Assembly (NCBI RefSeq): GCF_015865035.1 | Contig: NZ_JADZGI010000002.1 | Span: 310,001 to 374,000, forward strand | DNA from: Novosphingobium aureum | Lineage (GTDB): Bacteria; Pseudomonadota; Alphaproteobacteria; Sphingomonadales; Sphingomonadaceae | Length of the DNA: 64,000 bases | Direction of reading: 5' to 3' | Shown: one piece after another, positions 41,783 through 49,119 of the stretch | How positions within the stretch are numbered: position 1 is the stretch's first letter | Layout of the letters: each line of letters begins with the position of its first letter | Notes under the pieces: generated by a model | What the model was told of the DNA's origin: nothing | Seen by the model: the letters and a program-made list of their open reading frames with translations, nothing else | Databases searched by the model: none | Made by a program: the position numbers and the translations under genes

Positions 41783-43005
41783 CAGACGGCCGTCACGCCG
41801 GATGCCTTGACGAACGAGGCGGGACGGCGAACGCCGAAATCCACCGTTGCCATGGTGCGGATGAGGATGTTGCCCTTGCTGTAGGCAGTCTCAGCAAAGG
41901 GATTCACGAGAATGTCGAGCTGGCTCCAGATGCCGATGAGGAAGTCGGGCCAGTAGCCATACACCAGCGCGTGCTCGTCATTGCCGGTGCCCAGGTCGTT
42001 CGGTGCCTGATTGGTGAACAGCGCGGTTTCGTTGTGGAAGGTCTCCGCAAGCGTGATCGCGTGCCCGTCGCCGTCGCGGAGGTGCATGGCGTTACCCTTG
42101 ACGCTGTTGGTCGAGAGGAAGCCGCGTCCGCCCATGACGTTCGCCAGGTCCGCCGCCGCCATCATATCCGCCGTGAGGTCGAACAGGTCGGTCGTGAACG
42201 CCACGTCGTCAATGTCGGGATCGTTGAGCAGCCCGCGCGGCTCCGCTCCGATGCCCGAACCGTTGAGGCCCGCGCGGTCGATCTCCAGCGCAATATCCCG
42301 CGCCATCATCTGCCGCAGGAGCATCTCGATCGAGGGGCTGGCCTGCATGATCATGTTGCGGCTCATCTCGCTGATCACGCCCACATGATGCGGCGAGAGA
42401 GTCAGCGAATCGAACGTGGCGTTGCCGGTCGGGAGCGCGCTGTTCTCGGCCACCCAGCCCACGGCAGGCGAGCCGGTCTCGCGCGGGATCTCGACGTTAC
42501 CGGTGAGGCCCGAAAGGGTCGTGGCGCCAAGGGCGTTGAGAACGGTGCTCGCGGTGAGCGCGGACACGAACTGATCAGGCCGGAAGTCGGTCGGCAGGAT
42601 CGCCCCGCTGTTCGCGGTCGTCTGCACAGCGCGCTTCTCGAACAGCTCGGTCGCGATGTGGACGCCCTCGGGCTTCTTGCCCGCGCGCTCGACGAGCATC
42701 GCCTGTTCGCGTTCGACCTTGGCACGGGTCTCGCCGGGAAGGCTCGTCGGGTCGATCTTGTAGGCCAGCGTCTCGCGCAGCGACTGATTGCGCAGCTCGG
42801 CGAACTCGCCGCTGCCGCCTGCCAGGACTCGCCCGCTTTCGGAGCGCTCGGCGGCGTCGATCTTCTTGGCGCGCTCGATCTTGACGTCGTGGGCGGCCAG
42901 CTCGGCGGTCGCCGCGTCGAAAGCCGCGTTGTCGTCAGCTGCGTCGGCAGCGGTCATGCGAGCGACAATCGCGCCCCTCGCTTCGATCAGGTCACTGGTC
43001 TTCAT
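41782..43005 (-). CDS. HK97-family major capsid protein
   Basis: A 407-residue capsid subunit. Residues about 1-100 are a charged helical delta domain (KIERAKKIDAAERSESG) expected to be removed by the protease. The HK97 fold follows, with VEIPRETGSPAVGWVAENSA, SPHHVGVISEMSRNMIMQ, ALEIDRAGLNGSGIGAEPRG and the C-terminal strand NILIRTMATVDFGVRRPASF. A hairpin lies upstream of its ribosome site (GAAGGAATG). Size class (T number) cannot be deduced from sequence. Confidence 0.95.
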   Translation of the reverse strand: MKTSDLIEARGAIVARMTAADAADDNAAFDAATAELAAHDVKIERAKKIDAAERSESGRVLAGGSGEFAELRNQSLRETLAYKIDPTSLPGETRAKVEREQAMLVERAGKKPEGVHIATELFEKRAVQTTANSGAILPTDFRPDQFVSALTASTVLNALGATTLSGLTGNVEIPRETGSPAVGWVAENSALPTGNATFDSLTLSPHHVGVISEMSRNMIMQASPSIEMLLRQMMARDIALEIDRAGLNGSGIGAEPRGLLNDPDIDDVAFTTDLFDLTADMMAAADLANVMGGRGFLSTNSVKGNAMHLRDGDGHAITLAETFHNETALFTNQAPNDLGTGNDEHALVYGYWPDFLIGIWSQLDILVNPFAETAYSKGNILIRTMATVDFGVRRPASFVKASGVTAV

Positions 43006-43025
43006 ACGCTCATTCCTTCAAGCTG

Positions 43026-43046
43026 GCGGGGGCGCGAGGCCCCCGC
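43026..43046 (-). promoter_or_regulatory. Hairpin in the leader of the capsid gene
   Basis: A perfect 8-bp stem GCGGGGGC/GCCCCCGC with a 5-base loop, 21 bases upstream of the capsid ATG in a 151-base gap. It may act as a processing or stability element, or an attenuator for the capsid transcript. Confidence 0.4.
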
Positions 43047-43156
43047 GCAGTGATTGCCTTCTGCCTCGCGGCGATGGTTATTCGCCCCCATGGGGTGCAC
43101 CCCTTCCTCAGTGCCAAACGCGGCGGAGGACGCCGTGGGGAGCGGCGATTTCGTGA

Positions 43157-43690
43157 TCACTTGAATTCCATTCCGTTGAGGTCTTCCCGGCGGAAGAGGT
43201 TGCGCAAAATCTCGATGCCACTGCGGTCGATCACAAACGAACGCTTCACCCAGCCACCCTGCGACTTGACCTTCCAGAAAGGGAATTCCCCGGTAAGCGC
43301 CAACGTGCCCATCACGATCTGCCCCCTGATGGTTGCAGTGTACCCGCTTGCAACGCTCGACAATTCCAGCTCGGCGCCTTCCCAATCGTCATACGCGATC
43401 GACTGGGCAAAAACGGAAGCCAGAGTTGCTTCACCGGCTTCGCCGTCAATCCGCAGCGGCAAGTTCATGAGCGCAGCAGCGATGCCGGAGGCAGCGGCAA
43501 TGTTGTCGGAGTATGCCACCGCCCCCAGCAAACCGATCAATGCGCCGCCGTCGACCTTCTTCACGTCACGTCCGGACGACTTCGGGAGAATTCCTGCGGT
43601 GATCAGATTGCGGGCGAGCTGGCTAACCCTGTTAGCCGGGGTCGCAGTCACATAACTGACGATTTCAACTGTCTGAGCTACTGTCTGCAT
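43157..43690 (-). CDS. Unknown satellite protein with HTH-like N-terminus
   Basis: A 177-residue protein. The N-terminal part (NRVSQLARNLITAGILPKSS, then GGALIGLLGAVAYS) resembles a small helix-turn-helix domain seen in alphaproteobacterial phage proteins. The C-terminal two thirds are mixed (DDWEGAELELSSVASGYTA, FWKVKSQGGWVKRSF). It precedes the capsid gene in the same operon. It could be a small terminase, a packaging redirector or a regulator; none is proven. I recognise no exact family. Confidence 0.6.
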   Translation of the reverse strand: MQTVAQTVEIVSYVTATPANRVSQLARNLITAGILPKSSGRDVKKVDGGALIGLLGAVAYSDNIAAASGIAAALMNLPLRIDGEAGEATLASVFAQSIAYDDWEGAELELSSVASGYTATIRGQIVMGTLALTGEFPFWKVKSQGGWVKRSFVIDRSGIEILRNLFRREDLNGMEFK

Positions 43691-43786
43691 ACCCAACTCC
43701 ATTCTTGGTTTTGGATTTAGCAAACCTAAATTCAGATAGCAAGCAAGGTTCCCCGGCGAGGTTCGGCGCCGGGGGATAACTCGATC

Positions 43787-44188
43787 TCAGCTCACTTCGC
43801 CCGGATCACTGATAGGACAGCCGGGGCCCTGCCCCCACCAAGCCTGGCGGTGCCCGGAGGGCTCATCCTCGTAGGCCACGTCGCCACTGGGGTCGTCTTC
43901 CTCGGCGGCATCGTCCTCCTCGTCGTCCTCGTAACCGGCGATCAGGCCATGCCCTGCGCGCTGCTGCTGCCTGCGCAGCGTGTGCCATTCGGCCCATGAC
44001 TGATCGCCAAGCTCGGCGCCGTCGCTGTCCTCCTCGTCGCCATTCAGTTCAACGTCGGGATCGCCGTCGTAGCGGTCGAGCATGTCAATAAGCTGCTCCA
44101 CAAGCGCCTCGATCTTTGATCGCTGCGGCGGGAAAGCAAGGGTCGCAGGGTTGAATTCAGGGATGAACAGCGGGTTATAGGCGCCCAT
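43787..44188 (-). CDS. Acidic hypothetical phage-type protein
   Basis: A 133-residue, strongly acidic protein. A helical segment (KIEALVEQLIDMLDRYDGD) leads to DPDVELNGDEEDSDGAELGD, SWAEWHTLRRQQ and an Asp/Glu-rich tail ending GPGCPISDPGEVS. Similar acidic proteins with a 'DGDPD...DGAELGD' style occur in alphaproteobacterial prophages, without known function. A DNA mimic or assembly factor are options. The start at 44188 overlaps nothing; the next gene upstream ends at 44190. Confidence 0.65.
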   Translation of the reverse strand: MGAYNPLFIPEFNPATLAFPPQRSKIEALVEQLIDMLDRYDGDPDVELNGDEEDSDGAELGDQSWAEWHTLRRQQQRAGHGLIAGYEDDEEDDAAEEDDPSGDVAYEDEPSGHRQAWWGQGPGCPISDPGEVS

Positions 44189-44189
44189 C

Positions 44190-44375
44190 TTAAGCCCTCC
44201 CGTTCCGAAGCGAGCGGCGCAACTCGACTTGAGCCAAGTCCCACATCGTTTCCCATGCCCGAACGTGAGCAGGATTGCCGGGATCAAACGCGGGAACGCC
44301 GAAACGAAGGCGAGGTTTGGGGAAGGGAATGAGATTGCCGCAGGCGGAATTCGCCTGTATGTGGGCGTTAGCCAT
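44190..44375 (-). CDS. Small hypothetical protein
   Basis: A 61-residue protein (MANAHIQANSACGNLIPFPK at the start, ending ELRRSLRNGRA). AAGGAG six to eight bases before the ATG is one of the best ribosome sites of the element. It lies between the Arc-like gene and the acidic protein in the same operon. No family recognised. Confidence 0.6.
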   Translation of the reverse strand: MANAHIQANSACGNLIPFPKPRLRFGVPAFDPGNPAHVRAWETMWDLAQVELRRSLRNGRA

Positions 44376-44459
44376 TATCGATCTCCTTGCGATCGGTTGA
44401 GGTTAGAGCCGGTGCGGGAGGTTAGAGCCCCGCGCCGGTTTATCGTTTTGAAGCCCGGC

Positions 44460-44618
44460 CTATGCCGCGCGGCTCGAAGCCTTCTGCTCGTACTCACGCA
44501 GCGCAAATACGATCTCACTGTTCATGGACCGCTGATTGCTCGCGGCGCGCCGACGAATGGAATCGTGCAAGTCGCGCGGCATCCGCAATCCAAACGGGGG
44601 AATTCGTTTCTCCGACAT
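44460..44618 (-). CDS. Arc-like ribbon-helix-helix repressor
   Basis: A 52-residue protein, MSEKRIPPFGLRMPRDLHDS at the start, then NQRSMNSEIVFALRE. The order strand (FGLRMP), helix A, turn with Asn-Gln-Arg-Ser-Met-Asn, helix B matches P22 Arc (53 residues) closely in length and motif (Arg-Ser-x-Asn-Ser-Glu). GAGGTG precedes the ATG. It is the first gene of the capsid operon and faces a paralogue across an 82-base region, so it probably controls the element's late genes or its own promoter. Confidence 0.85.
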   Translation of the reverse strand: MSEKRIPPFGLRMPRDLHDSIRRRAASNQRSMNSEIVFALREYEQKASSRAA

Positions 44619-44700
44619 AGCCACCTCATAGCTTCTATTAGAAGCTAGCTACATTTAGTCGGCATTGCTCGTCAAGAGGCGCTCGCTACAAAATGTAGTT
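44619..44700. promoter_or_regulatory. Divergent operator-promoter region between the two repressors
   Basis: 82 bases with three symmetric sites: TAGCTTC-TATTA-GAAGCTA (44629-44647), CTACA-AAA-TGTAG (44686-44698), and CTACATTT (44649-44656), which is repeated in inverted form at 44691-44698. Plus strand: TTGCTC (44665-44670) and TACAAA (44687-44692), 16 bases apart, put the start at or next to the ATG at 44701 with no ribosome site. That suggests a leaderless repressor mRNA, as for lambda cI from PRM. Minus strand: -35-like TTGACG (44675-44670). Confidence 0.6.
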
Positions 44701-44943
44701 ATGAGCGAATCGCCCAAACAGATACCGCCCTTTGGTCTTCGGATGCCGCCGGGATTGAAAGAGCAAGTGCAGCGCGCGGCCGAAGCCAGCAATCGCAGCA
44801 TGAACGCAGAAATCGTCTCGCGCCTTGAGAATTCCTTTGTCGCGGGGGATGGCGCTGTTCTCGACATCGATGAGGAAACGGTGAAACGCCTTATCAAGCA
44901 GGTTATCGAACTGCGGGAAGGCGACATGAGAGATCGGGGTTAG
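44701..44943 (+). CDS. Mnt-like ribbon-helix-helix repressor
   Basis: An 80-residue protein. IPPFGLRMPPGLKEQVQ then NRSMNAEIVSRLENSF is the RHH part, paralogous to the Arc-like protein opposite (shared IPPFGLRMP and RSMN-EIV). A C-terminal helix (DIDEETVKRLIKQVIELREG) resembles the tetramerising tail that distinguishes P22 Mnt (82 residues) from Arc. It is the only plus-strand gene of the element. Probable leaderless mRNA. Expected role: maintenance repressor of the satellite. Confidence 0.85.
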   Translation: MSESPKQIPPFGLRMPPGLKEQVQRAAEASNRSMNAEIVSRLENSFVAGDGAVLDIDEETVKRLIKQVIELREGDMRDRG

Positions 44944-44958
44944 GCTAGTTTCCCTAGC

Positions 44959-46614
44959 TTAGATCCACATGAGCCCTTCGCCCCGATAGACCTGGGGGCC
45001 CTCATCGACCGCCGCTGCACCGCAGGCCATGATCGTGGCAACGATGCCGTCGATCCGGTCATATGACTTCGCCTTGGTAGGCTTGCGGTTGCCTGCCGGG
45101 TCGGTTTCCACGATCACATTGCCCGCCTGCCAGCGCAGCAAGGGATTGCCGTTGTGCTGCAGCTTGCGCGTCAGCAGGGCAGTCTCGAACGCGTCCACCG
45201 CAGCCGCGTAGGATTTGAAGCCGGGGACGAACTCGGTCATCGGCAAGTCAATCCCCTCGTCGTTCAGCAGCTTGTTTAGGCGCTCGATTTGCCAGCGGTC
45301 GAAGGCGATGCCGCGCACGTCGTACCGGCTGCGAATGTCGGCGAGCTGCATCAGGATCGCCAGATCGTCACGGGCGTTGCCAACCGTCGCTTGCGCCCAG
45401 CCATCGGCAACCCATCGGTCGTAAGGCACGCGATCGCGATCCACGCGCGCCGGGATCGTGTCATAGGGCAGCCAGTGCCAGACGAGAACCTTGCCGGCGT
45501 GCGGGAAGTAGAGCGCAAGCGCAGTAAGGTCGCGGGTGCTCGACAGATCCAAGCCGCCGTAGCACACCTGCCCTTCCAGCTCGGTCGCGTCGAAAGGCTC
45601 ACTGTTCGCATCCCAATCGAGCTGCTCGATAAACCGCCCTTCGGCGGCAATGCGCTGGTTGAGCTGGAGCAGGCGAAACGAGGGCTGGAACGAGGGCGAG
45701 CGTTTGGCGCGTGCCGCTGCATCGGCAAACTGATCTTCGTTGAGGAACACGCCCAGCGCCGGATTAGCCGCCGCCCAGGCCTCTCGGTCGTCGAGAGCGC
45801 ACTCGTTCGGCGCTGCGTGCAGCTGGGTGTAAACCGTGGGCACTGGCTCTGCGTCCAGCATCTCGGAGAAGAAATGGAGGTCATCGGCCGCCTGCGTGCT
45901 GATCGTCACGCCCAGCGCCGACGTGCGCTTGCCCATGCCGGTGGCAAGGTTGTCCCAAAGCTCCCGGCTGCGCCACTGCGCCACCTCGTCCGCGATCCAG
46001 AACGACGGCGCGAGGCCATGCGCCTTGCGAGCATCGGAGGTCAGCGCACGCCAGCGGGACTGGCTGTCCTCGTCGATGATTTCCTTGTGCCAGTCGCGGA
46101 TATTGACCCGAGCCGCCATCCAAGGCGTTGCCTCGATGTAGGCCCGCGCCTGGTTGTAGAGCACACCGGCCTGCTCGCGATCGAGGGCAGCGGCATAGCA
46201 CTCCCCGTAGGCTTCCGAGCAAGGGCCCAGCAGGTGTGCCAGCGAGAGGCCGGACAGCAGGGCGGACTTGCCATTGCCGCGCGCCACGGACAGCGCTGCG
46301 AGGCGCACCAGACGGTTGCCGTCACGATCTCGCGGCTCGTACACTCCCCGGATGAACTGGCGCTGGAACTCGATCAGTTCGAGCGCCTCACCAGCCTTCA
46401 GCCCCGACACGATCGGGAGCGTCTCAAGGAAGGCGATCACGCGATCCGCTTCCGGCATCCCGTCCTTTTCCCAAGGGTGGGCAGCCATCATCGCCAAGGC
46501 TGGCGAGGGCTCGAAGCTCGCGAACATCGGCAGGCCGGTCACATCGGTCTGAGCGACCGGCGCAGCCTTCGCAGCGGCGCGCAGCCGAGAGGCTCCAGGT
46601 CCACGCTTACCCAC
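44959..46614 (-). CDS. Terminase large subunit
   Basis: A 551-residue DNA-packaging motor. The ATPase domain has Walker A SVARGNGKSALL (about 109-120) and Walker B FWIADEVAQW (about 206-215). The C-terminal nuclease has CYGGLDLSSTRDLTAL, IAFDRWQIERL and KSYDRIDGIVATIMA with the metal-binding Asp residues. It is of HK97 type and normal in length, so the satellite carries its own motor. It overlaps HNH by 8 bases. Confidence 0.95.
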   Translation of the reverse strand: MGKRGPGASRLRAAAKAAPVAQTDVTGLPMFASFEPSPALAMMAAHPWEKDGMPEADRVIAFLETLPIVSGLKAGEALELIEFQRQFIRGVYEPRDRDGNRLVRLAALSVARGNGKSALLSGLSLAHLLGPCSEAYGECYAAALDREQAGVLYNQARAYIEATPWMAARVNIRDWHKEIIDEDSQSRWRALTSDARKAHGLAPSFWIADEVAQWRSRELWDNLATGMGKRTSALGVTISTQAADDLHFFSEMLDAEPVPTVYTQLHAAPNECALDDREAWAAANPALGVFLNEDQFADAAARAKRSPSFQPSFRLLQLNQRIAAEGRFIEQLDWDANSEPFDATELEGQVCYGGLDLSSTRDLTALALYFPHAGKVLVWHWLPYDTIPARVDRDRVPYDRWVADGWAQATVGNARDDLAILMQLADIRSRYDVRGIAFDRWQIERLNKLLNDEGIDLPMTEFVPGFKSYAAAVDAFETALLTRKLQHNGNPLLRWQAGNVIVETDPAGNRKPTKAKSYDRIDGIVATIMACGAAAVDEGPQVYRGEGLMWI

Positions 46615-46996
46615 GGCGGATTCCCCGAACTAACTGAGTTTCAAGGCTCGACGGCGCTACATGGGCCTCAGCCCTGAGCGATTTCCAAGGGTGAGCCGGG
46701 TCGATCGGATTGCCATCGGCATCGCAACCCTTCATCGGCTTGGTCGTGCTGGCCGCACCTGCCTCGCCACCTCGCGCCGTCTTCCGACTGTGGCAGGGCA
46801 GGCAGAGCGCTTGCAGTCCGTCGTGACCGGGGAAAGGCGCGCCACCCTCGCTGATAGCCTTGATGTGGTCGACATGGCTGGCCATGGTCAGCGCGCCACG
46901 CTTCGCACAATGGCGGCACATGGGTTCAAGCGACAGGTGTGCTTCACGCAGTCTGCGCCACCGCACCGTGTTGTAGGGCCATGCTCGGTTACGCAC
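46607..46996 (-). CDS. HNH endonuclease
   Basis: A 129-residue packaging-associated nuclease. CRHC (27-30) and LCLPCH (64-69) form the zinc knuckles, and HVDHIKAIS (41-49) is the HNH core. In HK97-type phages such a protein next to TerL is needed for cos cleavage. The GTG start (46996) overlaps the preceding gene by 8 bases. Confidence 0.93.
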   Translation of the reverse strand: MRNRAWPYNTVRWRRLREAHLSLEPMCRHCAKRGALTMASHVDHIKAISEGGAPFPGHDGLQALCLPCHSRKTARGGEAGAASTTKPMKGCDADGNPIDPAHPWKSLRAEAHVAPSSLETQLVRGIRRG

Positions 46997-47237
46997 CCAA
47001 CGCCTCCATCGTCATGTCGACCACATCGAAGCGACCAGGGAGAATGAACGCTCCGAAGTCTTCGGCAGCATCCTTCGCCAAGCAAAAAGTTGGGTACTCG
47101 ATGCCATCGCCAAACGGCTCAGCGTCAGGGCCAAGGCAGAGGTTGAGCTTGTAGCAAGGCCAGCCATCAGTCCCTGCCCAAAGTTCGATCAGCACGGCAG
47201 GGTAAGCGTTTGCCATCAGCGTTTCAGTGATGCTCAC
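46989..47237 (-). CDS. Small hypothetical protein
   Basis: An 82-residue acidic protein with aromatic-rich centre (AVLIELWAGTDGWPCYKLN, then GIEYPTFCLAKDAAEDF). The GTG start overlaps the RepA stop (GTGA). Position between replication and HNH genes suggests a regulatory or small-terminase-like role, but no family is recognised. Confidence 0.6.
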   Translation of the reverse strand: MSITETLMANAYPAVLIELWAGTDGWPCYKLNLCLGPDAEPFGDGIEYPTFCLAKDAAEDFGAFILPGRFDVVDMTMEALGA

Positions 47238-48595
47238 CGCTTGCCTCCCTCATCATCAAAAGACTCATCGGGCGACCAGCCCGATTCAATGGAGGTATCA
47301 GAGGAGGGGCTGGGGGCCCCAGGCCCAGCCCCCTTTATACCTTTAGGTATAAGGGTGTGTGTGCGGGGGCGTTCGGGACGGGGTTCGGGATCGTTCGGGA
47401 CGAGTGTTCGGGAGGCGTTCGGGGAGCGTTCGGGAACCTCCACGAGGATAGTTTTTTGGGCTGATTTGCCGGGGCGCTCAACGGTTGCTGTCGTGAGTTT
47501 GCCCATCATGAACAACCGCTCCATAGCCCTCTTGAGCGCAGCCTTTTTCAGGCCCTTTGCCTGAGGCATTCCCTCGAACTGCGATGGCGCATAGTTCGGT
47601 CCTGGGGCGGGGCCCACTTCGCGCCCTTCGCCCTGCTCCATGCGTGCCCTGAGGCAGCGCAGGAAGATCTCGACCTCACCGTTAGCCTTGATGATCTCAG
47701 CAATCTCGGCGCGCTGGTCAGACGGCAGCTCGCCTTCCAAGATGAACGCCCACTGGTGCCAGCGGAAGCGCAACGCTTCACCCGGCGCCGCATAGTTCGC
47801 CTTGCCGATCGTGAGCGCGCGCACGTCCTTGTCGTTCTCGTTCCCTTCATCGTCGACGACACGATTGATCCAAACTTGCGAGCGGACCGCATTGAGCCAT
47901 GCCGTCGATCCGCTGTAGGTGTCGCCGCTTTTGTTCGGATGCCCGACAAGGATGATCGCTGCGCCAGTCTGCGACGCCAAGCGGTTCAGCAGGTTGACGA
48001 AGCGGGTTACGTCATGGCGGTCGTTCTCGTTCCCGGCGAACAAATGCGCCACATTGTCGATCGCGACGATCTTGCTTTCCGTAGCTGTAATTGTCTCAGC
48101 AAGCCGGTGGAAAGCTGGCGAAGGTCCATAGACGCCCTTGTCGTCCTTGCACTCAAGCTCATTGTCGAGCGCACCGCGCAGACTGACCAGATGCAGCTTA
48201 CCGGCAAGACTCGCCATCGGGACGTCCAGCGCCTCGCAAAGCCGCTCCTGACGGTAGTGCAGGTGCGTCGGGCCATCCTCGCAAGTGACGTAGAGGGTCG
48301 GACAGGCCATGACCTCCAACCCAAGGCAGTTAAGGCCAGCGGCTGCGCAAGTGGCGAGCTGCTGGGCCAACAGTGATTTGCCGGAACTGCCGGGGCCGGT
48401 GAAAAGCGTCACCTCGCCAAGGGGCGCAACACGTTCAATCGCAAACACAGGTGCCTCCGCGAGGGTCATTGCCAATTCGGCAAGGTTAAGCGAGGCAAGC
48501 CGTGGCGCCTGATTGCCTTCCGTCCCGTCAACAATACGCAGTTTGCGGCGACGCTCGGCGTCTTCTGCCTGGCGCTCAATATCGTCCCAATTCAT
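47234..48595 (-). CDS. RepA-like AAA/RecA-fold helicase
   Basis: A 453-residue P-loop ATPase. Walker A GPGSSGKSLLAQQL (67-80) and Walker B KIVAIDNVAHLF are followed by ILVGHPNKSGDTYSGSTAW, the pattern of hexameric RepA/RecA-fold replicative helicases of plasmids and phages. The C-terminal 130 residues contain a winged-helix-like segment and a disordered Pro/Arg-rich tail. No primase or polymerase is present, so host functions must complete replication. The start at 48595 (MNWDDIERQ) is preferred. Confidence 0.85.
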   Translation of the reverse strand: MNWDDIERQAEDAERRRKLRIVDGTEGNQAPRLASLNLAELAMTLAEAPVFAIERVAPLGEVTLFTGPGSSGKSLLAQQLATCAAAGLNCLGLEVMACPTLYVTCEDGPTHLHYRQERLCEALDVPMASLAGKLHLVSLRGALDNELECKDDKGVYGPSPAFHRLAETITATESKIVAIDNVAHLFAGNENDRHDVTRFVNLLNRLASQTGAAIILVGHPNKSGDTYSGSTAWLNAVRSQVWINRVVDDEGNENDKDVRALTIGKANYAAPGEALRFRWHQWAFILEGELPSDQRAEIAEIIKANGEVEIFLRCLRARMEQGEGREVGPAPGPNYAPSQFEGMPQAKGLKKAALKRAMERLFMMGKLTTATVERPGKSAQKTILVEVPERSPNASRTLVPNDPEPRPERPRTHTLIPKGIKGAGPGAPSPSSDTSIESGWSPDESFDDEGGKR

Positions 48596-48900
48596 ACGCC
48601 TGCCTCGAACAGCAAGGCATCGTTGGCACAAATCGTCAGGCGCTTGGCAAGCTTCGCGATCCTCTCAAGAGTATCGACGTGGGCGGGTGCAAACTTCCAG
48701 GTTGTGGTCAACTCGCACACCATCCAGCACAAATCGCGGGCCAGTGGGCTCTCAGTCTCGTAGGCCATGCATGACGCAAGGTTGCCCGCATGGTGAAGCT
48801 TGAGACGAAGATCACGCTCCCTCGCAGGCAGCGGCCCCATGAGCGTCGTGATAGGATCAATCTGGCGCGCTTCGGTGAAGGTGAGAGACTGATCGGTCAT
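48592..48900 (-). CDS. Hypothetical early protein
   Basis: A 102-residue helical protein (MTDQSLTFTEARQIDPITTL at the start, then ARERDLRLKLHHAGNLASCM). GGGAGGT upstream gives a good ribosome site. It is coupled at both ends: ATGA with the preceding small ORF and with the helicase gene. Function unknown. Confidence 0.65.
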   Translation of the reverse strand: MTDQSLTFTEARQIDPITTLMGPLPARERDLRLKLHHAGNLASCMAYETESPLARDLCWMVCELTTTWKFAPAHVDTLERIAKLAKRLTICANDALLFEAGV

Positions 48901-49034
48901 TGCGCTGACCTCCCGTCTCCGGTATATTCGACAGCGCCGTTCGCCTCCACGCAAATGGTTTCAGCCCTCGTTTCGCCTGCCAGCGGAACGGGGGCTTTTT
49001 CGTTGGCATCGGGAGGCAGTTCAGGGTTAGACAG
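48897..49034 (-). CDS. Very small ORF at the head of the early operon (start uncertain)
   Basis: A 45-residue frame ending ICVEANGAVEYTGDGRSAQ, with its stop overlapping the next ATG as ATGA. That coupling and the codon pattern suggest it is real. The start could be a CTG at 49034 or an ATG at 49136 inside attR without a spaced ribosome site. No family recognised. Confidence 0.4.
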   Translation of the reverse strand: MSNPELPPDANEKAPVPLAGETRAETICVEANGAVEYTGDGRSAQ

Positions 49035-49119
49035 TCGTGCCGGAACGCCGCAGTTTCGCGCAGGCGAAAGCTTGCCGGTTAGACGTCTGAAACTATCGTT
49101 TTTGCGTGCATTTGGAAGC

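Noticed and set aside
40089..43005. Gene transfer agent cluster
   Set aside because: Capsid, protease and portal genes could suggest a GTA, but the integrase, att repeats, helicase and absence of tail genes fit a mobile satellite instead.
48963..49001. Plus-strand hairpin with TTTTT, terminator-like
   Set aside because: It is imperfect, no plus-strand gene precedes it, and it lies inside a short coupled minus-strand frame. Kept only as ambiguous.
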